Below, piece after piece: positions 45,538 to 53,953 of a stretch of 64,000 nucleotides of DNA. Source of the stretch: Williamsia limnetica (GTDB taxonomy: Bacteria; Actinomycetota; Actinomycetes; Mycobacteriales; Mycobacteriaceae); assembly GCF_003217475.1 (NCBI RefSeq), contig NZ_QJSP01000018.1, positions 1 through 64,000 of the forward strand, read 5' to 3'. Within the stretch, counting starts at the first letter, position 1, and every line of letters begins with the position of its first letter. The position numbers and the translations under genes were made by a program. Below the pieces are notes generated by a model. The model had not been told where the DNA came from and ran no database searches. It worked only from the letters and a program-made list of their open reading frames with translations.

Positions 45538-45543
45538 TAGGCT
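45538..45543 (+). promoter_or_regulatory. -10 hexamer (TAGGCT) for leaderless start of the PPOX gene
   Basis: TAGGCT is followed by 6 nt and the ATG at 45550. The surrounding TTAGGCTGGTC is identical to that before the gene at 28734. Confidence 0.45.
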
Positions 45544-45549
45544 GGTCGT

Positions 45550-45975
45550 ATGACATCACTGACAGATCCATCAGTTCGGGAATTCCTCGAGACCGGTACG
45601 CGGACCGGACATCTCGGATACACGGCCTCCGACGGCCGGCCGCTGGTGGCCCCCGTCTGGTTTGTCGTCGACGGCGATCGTCTGGCCTTCAACACCGGTG
45701 CCGACACGGCCAAAGGCAAAGCAATCGCGCGTGACGGCAGACTTGTGTTGTGCGTCGACCTGCAAGAGCCGCCGTTCGCGTTCGTGCAGGTGCAGGGCAT
45801 CGCGGAGGTCAGTGATGACCTTGCGGAGGTGCACCGCATCGCGACTGCGTGCGGAGGCCGGTACATGGGTTCCGATCGCGCCGAGGAGTTCGGTGATCGG
45901 AACGGTGTGCCGGGGGAGCTGGTGATCTGGATCAAACCCACAAAAGTCATTGCATCCTTGGACGCGACGGCCTGA
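45550..45975 (+). CDS. PPOX-class flavin/F420-dependent oxidoreductase
   Basis: 141 aa with the split-barrel PNPOx-like fold: an N-terminal helix (VREFLETGTRTGHLGYT), strands with RPLVAPVWFVVDGDRLAF, then GKAIARDGRLVLCVD, where Lys/Arg usually contact the cofactor phosphate. Related actinobacterial proteins use F420 (biliverdin reductase type) or FMN. The substrate is unknown. It lies between the GT2 pseudogene and a convergent GT2 gene and may have no tie to either. Confidence 0.82.
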   Translation: MTSLTDPSVREFLETGTRTGHLGYTASDGRPLVAPVWFVVDGDRLAFNTGADTAKGKAIARDGRLVLCVDLQEPPFAFVQVQGIAEVSDDLAEVHRIATACGGRYMGSDRAEEFGDRNGVPGELVIWIKPTKVIASLDATA

Positions 45976-45999
45976 CGCGGGCGTCGCGCCCTAGCCTGG

Positions 46000-46896
46000 T
46001 CAGACGCACATGATTCGCCGAGCGATGCTCTCGCGCATCTTTCCTGCTTCGTGAGCGGTGTAGAAGATCCAGCGACCGGTGCTGAGCCGCGTGATCGACC
46101 GCGGTAGGAGCGGATTGCGCACTGCCAGGGTGAGAATCATGAAGGGCAGCAGCCATGGATGGTTGTAGCCACTGAGTCCGTGAGGTCGGTAGGTGGCGTA
46201 ATTCGTCACGGCGGCACGGCCATAGCTGTAGGTCTGCTTCCACAGATCGCGGTAGTTGTCTCGCAGACGATAGTCGACGACTGCAGCCGGACTGTGCACC
46301 AGTGAGTACCCGGCGATCTGGCATCGCCAGGCGTAGTCGTTGTCGTCGCCGCCGTGGGTGTACGTCTCGTCGAAACCGCCGATCGCATCATGAACGTCGC
46401 GCCACACGCCCATGCTCGTGCCGATCGCGGCGGGATACCAATCTCGGACCGCCCAGCCCGCGTCGGCCGCAGGCATCGGCCTCCACTCGACGACCTCGGG
46501 GTCGTTGATGACCGATACGTCGACTGTTCCGGTGACGAGATCGGCTGTCGTTGCCGTGTCGACGAGCTCCCGAAGCCAGTCGGTTCGAACCAGGTCATCG
46601 CTGTCTGTGAAGGCGAGAAAGTCTCCGCGTGCCGCCTGCACGCCGACATTCCGGGCGTAGGTGGCTCCGGCTTTTGCCGAGCTGTCGACGTGGTTGACGT
46701 CGAGACCGCCGGGCACTTCGGCGCTCCGAAGGTACTCCGCGAGGCCGTCGGAAGACCCGTTGTCGCTGACGATCACATCCCAGTCACCGGAGTAATCCTG
46801 CGCAGCCAGTGCTTTCAACTGCTCGCGGAGGTACGTCAATCCGTTGCGAACCGGAATGACGACGGTGACGTGTTCGGGCGGACGCCGGTCAGCCAT
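46000..46896 (-). CDS. GT2-family glycosyltransferase (family A, copy 1)
   Basis: 298 aa. The donor site begins VTVVIPVRNGLTYLREQL, the DxD-like motif is AFTDSDDLVRTDW, and the acceptor/base region is GGDDNDYAWRCQIAGY. A short C-terminal hydrophobic stretch (LLPFMILTLAVRNPLLP) may associate with the membrane. It overlaps the upstream WS/DGAT gene by 1 nt. A paralog with the same length and ending lies at 48408. Likely it adds sugar to a lipid or lipopeptide of this locus; donor and acceptor are unknown. Confidence 0.88.
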   Translation of the reverse strand: MADRRPPEHVTVVIPVRNGLTYLREQLKALAAQDYSGDWDVIVSDNGSSDGLAEYLRSAEVPGGLDVNHVDSSAKAGATYARNVGVQAARGDFLAFTDSDDLVRTDWLRELVDTATTADLVTGTVDVSVINDPEVVEWRPMPAADAGWAVRDWYPAAIGTSMGVWRDVHDAIGGFDETYTHGGDDNDYAWRCQIAGYSLVHSPAAVVDYRLRDNYRDLWKQTYSYGRAAVTNYATYRPHGLSGYNHPWLLPFMILTLAVRNPLLPRSITRLSTGRWIFYTAHEAGKMRESIARRIMCV

Positions 46897-48281
46897 CAGC
46901 CCGCAGATTCTTCAGACGTGTGAGCCAGATGCGTTGCCATGGACTCGAGGAGGTGGACACGGTATGGCGCCAGGTCCGGCATGACATCGGAATCGACCGT
47001 CACCGCGACGACGAGTTTGCCGCGATAGTCGGCAACGGTGTGAGCGAGCGTCGCACCCGCGCCGAGGGGCGCAAGAGCCCATGCCTGCCTGACGCTCATA
47101 CCCATGATGGTGCTCGCTGTCTCTTGCTCGGTGTGGACATTCGACACGACGATGTTGAACGGGACCTCCGGCTTGATCGCGCTCATGGACCGGTAGTTGA
47201 CGCGCATGATTCGCCGCAGCGCCGGGGCCGGCACAAGATTCATCAAATGTTTGGACTCGGATTTCGACCACTCCGCGACCCGCTCCTTCTCGGCCTTGCT
47301 CTCGGCCGAGATCTCGCCGAGTCGCGCGCCGAGATCGGGTTGGTCGATGTGCAGGTCCACCACGATGAGCGAGAACTGATTGGACGACGAGTCGTCGTAC
47401 ATCTTTCGAGTTGAGATGGGAGACAGTGCTGCGATGGATCCGTCCGGAATCTCTCCGGACTGCGCGAGGTGGCGCTTGAGGGCTTCGCCGATGACCGACA
47501 GAAGGACATCGTTGACGGTGAGTCCGGGGATCCGTGACTGCAACTCGGCCACATCGCTGCGCTCGAACTCGACGAAGTCGATGTTCCGCCGGCCGGCGAG
47601 CGGCCTGTTGAAGCGGGTGGCCGGGAAGACGCGGGCCGGAGGCTGTGGCTCGCGGCGCCGGTTCCGCCGGATTTCCTGGAGAAGCGCTCTGGAGACACGA
47701 AACCACTGCGCGGGCATCCGGCGAATCTCCCGCATCGTCAGCGAGGTTCGAGACGCGGTGTCGGAGCCCACGAACTCGATGGGCGCCACAGGATCGTCGG
47801 AGAACATCTTGCTCAGCAGTTTCACCAGGGTGAGCCCGTCGAACGCCACGTGATGAAATCGGAATCCCACAATGGTGACGACTCGGTCTTCGCCGGGCAG
47901 TCCAGTGACATTCGGGATCACATGCAGCGTCCACGGTGGTTTGGAAAGATCGAACGGCTGCTCGACGGCCGTGGTCATCACTTCTTTGGCGCCGGCCCAA
48001 TCGATGTCGCCGTCATGGATCACGATATGATCCGACACCGAGAAGTCGGGATCCGGCACCCAGTACGGCAGGCCCACGTTCAGCGGTAGCTGCACCATCT
48101 TGCTCCGGAACTGGTCCGATATCGCGACGCGTTGACGTGCCCATTCGACGACCTCGTCGTGGGCGAGATGCAGTGGCCCACCGTCGGCACCTGCGATCGT
48201 CGTGCAACTGAGCGCGGTCGAGAACGACTGATTGTCGCCGGCGTACAGGTACACGGCGTCGCGGGCTCTGACTTGTCTCAT
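46896..48281 (-). CDS. WS/DGAT-type acyltransferase (copy 1, intact)
   Basis: 461 aa. The active-site motif HHVAFDG of the wax ester synthase/diacylglycerol acyltransferase family is near residue 145; PFDLSKPPWTLHVIPN precedes it and VNDVLLSVIGEALKRHL and PFNIVVSNVHTE follow, all typical. The family transfers acyl groups from CoA to hydroxyl acceptors. Within a GT2-NRPS neighbourhood it may acylate a sugar or peptide hydroxyl rather than store lipid; this is inference. It overlaps the following GT2 gene by a base, so the pair is coupled. The 126 nt upstream (48282-48407) holds its promoter. Confidence 0.87.
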   Translation of the reverse strand: MRQVRARDAVYLYAGDNQSFSTALSCTTIAGADGGPLHLAHDEVVEWARQRVAISDQFRSKMVQLPLNVGLPYWVPDPDFSVSDHIVIHDGDIDWAGAKEVMTTAVEQPFDLSKPPWTLHVIPNVTGLPGEDRVVTIVGFRFHHVAFDGLTLVKLLSKMFSDDPVAPIEFVGSDTASRTSLTMREIRRMPAQWFRVSRALLQEIRRNRRREPQPPARVFPATRFNRPLAGRRNIDFVEFERSDVAELQSRIPGLTVNDVLLSVIGEALKRHLAQSGEIPDGSIAALSPISTRKMYDDSSSNQFSLIVVDLHIDQPDLGARLGEISAESKAEKERVAEWSKSESKHLMNLVPAPALRRIMRVNYRSMSAIKPEVPFNIVVSNVHTEQETASTIMGMSVRQAWALAPLGAGATLAHTVADYRGKLVVAVTVDSDVMPDLAPYRVHLLESMATHLAHTSEESAG

Positions 48282-48407
48282 TCGGCAATTCCTTGGTTCC
48301 GCGCCATTCTTTGCCCCGTGTGCGCCTAGGAGGAGATTCTAAGTACTACGGGATGCAAAAGAACGCAATTGAGCCGGGTATCGGGCGGCGATCGGATTTC
48401 GATCGCG

Positions 48408-49301
48408 TCAGATGCAGAGAGTTCGTTCGACAATGCTGCCGTGGACCTTTCCGACCTCGTGGGCGACGTGGAAGATCCAGCGGCCGGTGGTCATGCGGGT
48501 GATCGCGTAGGGCAACAGAGGATTGCGAACCGCAAGCGACGCCACGACCAGTGGAAAGACGAGCGGCTTGTTGTAGTACGAGAACCCGTCTCGACGAAAG
48601 CGCTTGTGGAGGAGCACGATCCCGCGGCCGTAGCGATACGCCTGATCCCAGAAGTCGCGGTAGTTGTCGCGAAGTCGGTAGTCGACGACAGCATCTGCGC
48701 TGTGGACCATCGTGAAGCCGGCCGATTGTGCTCGCCACACGTAGTCGACGTCCTCCGCCGCCAACGTCATCGACTCGTCGAATCCACCGATCGCGTCGTG
48801 TACGTCGCGCCACGCGCCGAAGTTCGCGCCCATCGCTGTGGGAAACCAGCCTGCTACCGGCCAGCCCGCGTCGGGTGAGGGAACCGGCCGCCACTGCGCA
48901 ACGCGCGGCGTGTTGATCACCGTGGTCACGATCGAACCGGACACGAGATCGCCGCGGACGGCGGCTGCGGCAATGGCGCTGAGCCACCCGGGCCGGGCGA
49001 CGTCATCACTGTCCAGATAGGCGATGAAATCACCGCGAGCCGTCGCGACACCGCGGTTACGCGCGCCCGCCACGCCCACGCCGTCCGATGAGTCGACGTA
49101 CGAGGTGTCGAGTCCTGCCGGGACCGTGGGTCCGTGCATGTAGTCGATCAGACCGTCTGTCGACCCATTGTCACTGACAACCACATCCCAGCTGCCCGGG
49201 TAGTCCTGCGAGGCCAGCGCGGTCAATTGCGCATGGAGATGACGACGGCCGTTCTTCACCGGAATGACGACCGAAACGTGAGTCGGTGGGTGGCGATGCA
49301 C
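48408..49301 (-). CDS. GT2-family glycosyltransferase (family A, copy 2)
   Basis: About 297 aa, paralogous to the gene at 46000 over the whole length: VSVVIPVKNGRRHLHAQLTA, AYLDSDDVARPGW, AAEDVDYVWRAQSAGF and a C-terminal RWIFHVAHEVGK. The GTG at 49301 gives a protein aligned to the paralog's N terminus; an ATG at 49361 would add 20 residues and approach the divergent gene to within 24 nt. The intact motifs suggest activity. It is convergent with nothing and divergent from the family B gene at 49386. Confidence 0.85.
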   Translation of the reverse strand: MHRHPPTHVSVVIPVKNGRRHLHAQLTALASQDYPGSWDVVVSDNGSTDGLIDYMHGPTVPAGLDTSYVDSSDGVGVAGARNRGVATARGDFIAYLDSDDVARPGWLSAIAAAAVRGDLVSGSIVTTVINTPRVAQWRPVPSPDAGWPVAGWFPTAMGANFGAWRDVHDAIGGFDESMTLAAEDVDYVWRAQSAGFTMVHSADAVVDYRLRDNYRDFWDQAYRYGRGIVLLHKRFRRDGFSYYNKPLVFPLVVASLAVRNPLLPYAITRMTTGRWIFHVAHEVGKVHGSIVERTLCI

Positions 49302-49372
49302 CCAGCAATCTTCCCGTACCGAGGCGGCTGTGTCCCACGACCGTATTCTGTTGTGCGTCATGTGGGGTGCGG

Positions 49373-49378
49373 TAATCT
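49373..49378 (+). promoter_or_regulatory. -10 hexamer (TAATCT) for leaderless start of the family B GT2 gene
   Basis: TAATCT is followed by 7 nt and the ATG at 49386; there is no Shine-Dalgarno site. Confidence 0.45.
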
Positions 49379-49385
49379 TCGCCGC

Positions 49386-50258
49386 ATGCCCACCGCCAAG
49401 CTGTCGGTCGTTGTTCCCGCTTACAACGAGGCCGAGGTCATTCGGAGCTGTCTGCTGAGGTTGACGGATGAGATCGAGGCGATTCACGAGGTCATCGTCG
49501 TCGACAACAACTCCACGGATGACACGCGGTCGATCGTGGACGAGTTCGTGGCGGACAATTCCAAGATCTCGGTGATCGTCGAGAAGGAACAGGGTCTGTT
49601 TCCGGCGCGCGACACCGGATTCGACAGCGCCACCGGTGACATCCTCGCCCGCATCGATGCCGACACGCGAGTCGGCGACGGTTGGGCGGCAGCCGTGGTC
49701 GCCTTCTTCGCCGCGCACGGGGACGATTTCGACGGTGGCACGGGGCTGTGTTCGTTCTACGACGCCCCGTTCCAAGAGCGGTTTCGGCGCAGCCACGACG
49801 AAGTGACAGCCGCCATGCAGGCCGAGCCCGAGTCCCCGAGGGAACACAATCGGCTGTTCGGATCCAACATGGCCATCACGGCGACGGCCTGGCGTGCGAT
49901 CAGGACCCGCACCTCACGGCGCCACGACGTTTTCGAAGATCTCGACATCGCCCTGTGTCTGAAGTCGACCGGCGCCCGGCTGGGGCTGATACCCGGAGCT
50001 GACGCGACCATCTCCGGACGACGCTTCCGTACGGGGCCGATCTCGCAGATCCGATACTGCCTGTGTGACCAGCGGACGTACGAGATCCACGGCCTCAGTC
50101 GTGAGCGCCGTGGTGCGATACTCACGATGCTTCTGGTCTCGTTGCCGTTGTACGCGGCCATGTATCTGCCGTTCCGGCTCTACGACCCGGCCACCGCGTC
50201 GTTCTCGGTGTCGGCGCTGTGGCGAAAAAATCGGCTGGGCGTGCGGGCGCACGCCTGA
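49386..50258 (+). CDS. GT2-family glycosyltransferase (family B, intact)
   Basis: 290 aa. LSVVVPAYNEAEVIRSCL starts the donor fold, ARIDADTRVGDGW holds the DxD, FLPFQERF-like QERFRRSHDEV follows, and VFEDLDIALCLKSTG is the acceptor/base motif. A C-terminal hydrophobic segment (ILTMLLVSLPLYAAMYLP) suggests membrane association. The ATG at 49386 follows a -10 hexamer and gives the N terminus of the paralogous pseudogene at 44709; the longer frame upstream is antisense to the divergent GT2. It ends 7 nt from the convergent, frameshifted WS/DGAT gene. Confidence 0.88.
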   Translation: MPTAKLSVVVPAYNEAEVIRSCLLRLTDEIEAIHEVIVVDNNSTDDTRSIVDEFVADNSKISVIVEKEQGLFPARDTGFDSATGDILARIDADTRVGDGWAAAVVAFFAAHGDDFDGGTGLCSFYDAPFQERFRRSHDEVTAAMQAEPESPREHNRLFGSNMAITATAWRAIRTRTSRRHDVFEDLDIALCLKSTGARLGLIPGADATISGRRFRTGPISQIRYCLCDQRTYEIHGLSRERRGAILTMLLVSLPLYAAMYLPFRLYDPATASFSVSALWRKNRLGVRAHA

Positions 50259-50265
50259 CAATTAC

Positions 50266-51683
50266 TCAGAGGTCGACCGCTGCTGGAAGGTCGACGTCAT
50301 CGAGCGCTGCTCCATGTGCACGAAAAGAGGCCCGGAGACATTCGCAGTATTCACCGATGTCGGGCATCACGGACCCGTCGACGGTGACCGAGATGTTGAT
50401 CTTGTCGAGGCGGTTCACCACGGCGTGGGCGAGGGTCGTTCCGGTTGCGATCGGTTGGATCCCGAAGCTGCGGGCGACAGGTATGCCGAAGATCTTCCGC
50501 TCGACATCGGGTGTCCGGACATTCGAGACGACCACGTTGAACGGTGGATTGGTGGGCGTCGTCATCTTCGTCTTGGACCGTTGGTTGAGGTAGCCGAGAT
50601 ATCGGAGGATCGGGCCGGGCGTGACCGCGACCATCCCTACGGGGGCGTCCTCGAACTGCGCGGCTACGCGTGCCTTTGCTGCGGTCGTCTCCTGGGAGAT
50701 GTTCAGCAGTCGAGTGCGAAGATCGGGTTCTCGGGTATGCAGATCGATGACCATGAACGTGAACTGGTTGAGGGTGTCGCCTGCGCGTATCGATCTGGTC
50801 GAGACGGGCGCGAGGGAGGACAACGACGAGTGTGGCGTTTCGCCATGCGCGCGTAGGTACTGATGAACGGCCTCCCCGACACCGACAACATCAGATCGTT
50901 GACCGTCACCCCTGCGATGCGACTCTTGAGGTCTACGACGCGATCTCGCGGGAACGACACGAGGTCTGCCGTGCGCGGGCCGCGAAAAGTGCCGTTGAAT
51001 CTGGTGACCGGCCAGGTACTGTTCGCGGGTTCGGCCACCGCCGGTGTGGCTTTCCGGGATCGTCGATAGTTCTGGACGCCTGCGCCGATGAACCGACCGG
51101 CCGTGGCCGGCACCCGAACCGCTTCGCGGGCCATCAGTGAAGCCGTCGATCGGGAGCCCTCGCCGACAAACGTGCCGGGATCGGTGATCGGGGCGTCGCT
51201 GAACATGGTCGCGGACATCGTTCCCAAGGTGATCCCGTCGAAGGCGACGTGGTGGAAGTGGAATGCGATGATCGAGGTGAGCCCCTCGTGTTCGGGGACG
51301 TTCTCCACATCGGGGATGACGTGCATCATCCACGGCGGCCGGGTCAGGTCGAGTGAGGCGTCGGCGAGCTCGGCCAACGTGGCCCGCACCGCGGCCCAGT
51401 CGCGGTCGCCGGCGCGATGGATCTCCACATGGTCGGTGATCGAGAAGTCGGGGTCGTGCATCCAGTAGGGCAGGCCGAAATCGCCGGGCAGGCGGACGAG
51501 CTTGCTCTTGAACAGATCGTTCACTTCGATCCGAGCGAGGGCCCACTCGGCCATGTCGTCGGGGGAGAGTCCGAGTGGGAGGCCACCGGGGTTTTCCACG
51601 AAATTGCACGACAACACCGTCGACGCCGCGCCGCCTTTGCCGATGTACAGGAACACCGCGTCGCGGCCGGCGACTTGCTTCAT
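50266..51683 (-). pseudogene. WS/DGAT-type acyltransferase (copy 2), frameshifted
   Basis: One frame encodes the first ~265 residues: KQVAGRDAVFLYIGKGG, the HHVAFDG active site and TVNDLMLSV. A second frame carries the rest: GEAVHQYLRAHGETP through PFNVVVSNVRTPD to DLPAAVDL. They join near 50878-50886, where one extra base (GGTGGTC in place of GGTGTC) would give LSVVGEAV, as in the paralog at 46896. The lesion falls after the catalytic motif but removes the whole C-terminal half, so the product is likely inactive unless the missing base is a sequence error. The rest of both halves is well conserved. Confidence 0.83.
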
Positions 51684-51842
51684 TGCTGCTACCCCTAGGC
51701 GAGGCAACGTGTGTGCCGCGACATTCCGAGTCTGCGAACATTGATTCGCGATCTCAGATTCTGCGCTGATCGTAGCCGGGTCATCGGGAGTCGGCGTACA
51801 AATGCCCAAGAGGGACGGCCCCTCGCGCCGCACGAATTGCGG

Positions 51843-53141
51843 TCAGGTTCGCGACGCGGCGGCCCGCCGATAACCCCGCATGGCGGGCCAGATGAAGATC
51901 AGCATGATCGCCACTGCCCAAGCGATGGTCTTCGTGAGGTTCTCCGCGATCGGCCCGCCGGTCGCCAATGCGCGCATCGTCTCGATCGCGCAGGTCATCG
52001 GTTGGTTGCGTACCAAGGGCTGGAGGATCTCCGGGTAGGCCTCGATGGGAGAGAAACCCGAATTGAAGAACATCAGCAGACTGGTGCACAGGGACATGAT
52101 CGGCACGAGCGGTGCGTTGGATGCGGAAACCGCCATCGTGAGGACGATGGTGGAATAGGCGGCACCGTAGAGGAGTGCGACGGCGAATATGCCTATCGCG
52201 GGCAGCACTCCCTGGTTGAAACGCCACCCGATGAGCATGCCCGCCGTGGTCAGGACCAGCGTGCTGGCAAGGATCCGGAACATCTCGATGTTGATCCGAG
52301 AGGTGAGATCGGCTGCACGATGAACCGGCAGGACGTACAGGCGGGTGAGAAGCCCGGTGCGGCGCTCGCTGATCAACCTCGTGCCCACGGCGAGAGAGCC
52401 GAACATCGCGCCGACCAGGACCACCAGCGGAACGGTACCGAAAGCGCTGTTCTGGCCGGTTGCCTGACCGACCGCGTCGCCGAGCACCACCTTGAACATG
52501 ACCATGCTCAGCAACGGGAAGAGCATGCTCTGCATCAAGGTGAGGCGATCGCGGGTGACAACGCGAAGCTGTCGTCCCGTCAGGATCTTGGTGTGACCGA
52601 GGTAGGCGCGCAGACCACGTTCGTCGGTGTCGGGGGCAGCCGGCAGGTGTGTGGCAAGACCGGAAGCGCTCTTCTCGGCAGCGTCCGCGGCAGCGCTCCT
52701 GGCCGCGATCTGCCCCAGGTCGAGGCGCTCGGTCTCAGCTGCCTGCAACTCGGGTGACAACTCGAAGTCGAGTGATTCGCGATCGGTGATCGAGGTGATC
52801 TGACGATCGCGCCGGGGCCCGCCCCGGGTGGTGCTCTCGGCCTGCCGTTCCGCGATCTGTTCTGCGGTCCAGTCAGAGGTCGCGGCACCGGGGGAGAGCA
52901 TCGTCCAGGGCCCGACCATGGTGCGGCGTGACCCGATGCCGCGAATCTCCCGCCTGGAGTCCGCAGAATCGAAGCGGGTCGTCGGTTCGTCATCGGGTGC
53001 CGCACGGCGGCGGGTTCGCGGCACAGAGTCGTTTGTTCGCCACCAGTGGTCGATCGGCGCGGCGTCGTCGCCACGGTGACGTGGTAGTCGGGGCTCTGGC
53101 CTCGAATGCCCGCCTGGCGTCCCGAGATCCGATTCGCTCAT
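51843..53141 (-). CDS. ABC-2 type export permease with long N-terminal extension (DrrB/C-like)
   Basis: 432 aa. About 175 N-terminal residues are hydrophilic, rich in Arg, Asp and Ser and probably disordered. A helix (GHTKILTGRQLRVVTRDRL) then leads to six hydrophobic segments from about 204 on (MLFPLLSMVMFKVVLG, VPLVVLVGAMFGSLAVG, MSLCTSLLMFFNSGFSP). The C-terminal part is a usual DrrB-size permease. The ATG overlaps the stop of the preceding permease gene. With that permease and the ATPase it should form a DrrABC-like exporter, probably of the lipopeptide made here. Confidence 0.85.
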   Translation of the reverse strand: MSESDLGTPGGHSRPEPRLPRHRGDDAAPIDHWWRTNDSVPRTRRRAAPDDEPTTRFDSADSRREIRGIGSRRTMVGPWTMLSPGAATSDWTAEQIAERQAESTTRGGPRRDRQITSITDRESLDFELSPELQAAETERLDLGQIAARSAAADAAEKSASGLATHLPAAPDTDERGLRAYLGHTKILTGRQLRVVTRDRLTLMQSMLFPLLSMVMFKVVLGDAVGQATGQNSAFGTVPLVVLVGAMFGSLAVGTRLISERRTGLLTRLYVLPVHRAADLTSRINIEMFRILASTLVLTTAGMLIGWRFNQGVLPAIGIFAVALLYGAAYSTIVLTMAVSASNAPLVPIMSLCTSLLMFFNSGFSPIEAYPEILQPLVRNQPMTCAIETMRALATGGPIAENLTKTIAWAVAIMLIFIWPAMRGYRRAAASRT

Positions 53142-53953
53142 CGCTTGCTGCTCCGGATGGTCACCCACGTGCCGCCGATGATGCCCGCTGCGGCGATTCC
53201 CGCGGCCCAACAGACTGACGGCAATGCCATGTCCCATGTCACGTTGCCGCCGTCGAAACCTCGCATCAGCTCGGTGAACTGCGAGATCGGCTGATTGCGG
53301 GCGAACGGTCTGATCCATTCCGGGAATCGCTCTTCGGGAACGAAACCAGTGGACAGCATGCCGAGGATCAGCTGCGGAAGCGCAAGCGCCTGGCTCGTCG
53401 CCTGTGGGTTTCTGGTGATCGCGCCGATCGTGTCCGCCCCGAACGCGAGGATGACGCCGACAACCATCGACACCGCGAAGAACCCGAGAAAGTTCAGCAG
53501 GCCGGACTCCGGACGCCACCCGATCACGAGGCCGGAGATCATCGCCCAGGTGAGCGAGATGACGAGGAGGACCACGTTGGCACACAATCGGGCCATCAAC
53601 GGAACGATGATGCTGACCGGCATACTGCGAAGTCGGTTGGTCAAACCCAGACTGCCGTCGGTCGCCGCGCGCATCGCGGCAGACGTCGCGACGAACCCAA
53701 CCGACTGCAGGCAGATCACCGGCATGAGGAATTGGGCGTAGTCCATGCCCGGGTAGCCGTCCATGATCGTGCGCAGCGGGATGTAGAAGCAGACTGTGAG
53801 CAAGACCGGGGCCGTGATGCAGAGGAAGAACTCGCCGCGCCGTTTCATCCCGATCAACGATCGGGTCGTCAGCGCCAGCCACTGCCGCACAGGGCGGACC
53901 GTCGGATGGTTGTCGCCAGAGGACACGACCCTCGCGGGGGTCAGAGTCGTCAT
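53138..53953 (-). CDS. ABC-2 type export permease (DrrB-like)
   Basis: 271 aa, six predicted TM segments with a short cytoplasmic N terminus (RQWLALTTRSLIGMKRR). Typical ABC-2 features: MPVICLQSVGFVATSAAMR and the LGMLSTGFVPEERFPEW loop with QPISQFTELMR, as in daunorubicin-type exporters and mycobacterial DrrB/C. It overlaps both neighbours by 4 nt, so the three genes are translationally coupled. Confidence 0.9.
   Translation of the reverse strand: MTTLTPARVVSSGDNHPTVRPVRQWLALTTRSLIGMKRRGEFFLCITAPVLLTVCFYIPLRTIMDGYPGMDYAQFLMPVICLQSVGFVATSAAMRAATDGSLGLTNRLRSMPVSIIVPLMARLCANVVLLVISLTWAMISGLVIGWRPESGLLNFLGFFAVSMVVGVILAFGADTIGAITRNPQATSQALALPQLILGMLSTGFVPEERFPEWIRPFARNQPISQFTELMRGFDGGNVTWDMALPSVCWAAGIAAAGIIGGTWVTIRSSKR

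Noticed and set aside
45244-45734. Reading the tail of the GT2 gene as a longer intact protein to 45734
   Set aside because: After about residue 177 the frame loses all similarity to the paralog, while the paralog-like sequence continues in another frame and stops at 45508.
51843-53882. 679-aa version of the second ABC permease
   Set aside because: The extra 247 residues lie antiphase within the first permease gene; the ATG at 53141 overlaps that gene's stop in the usual operon manner.
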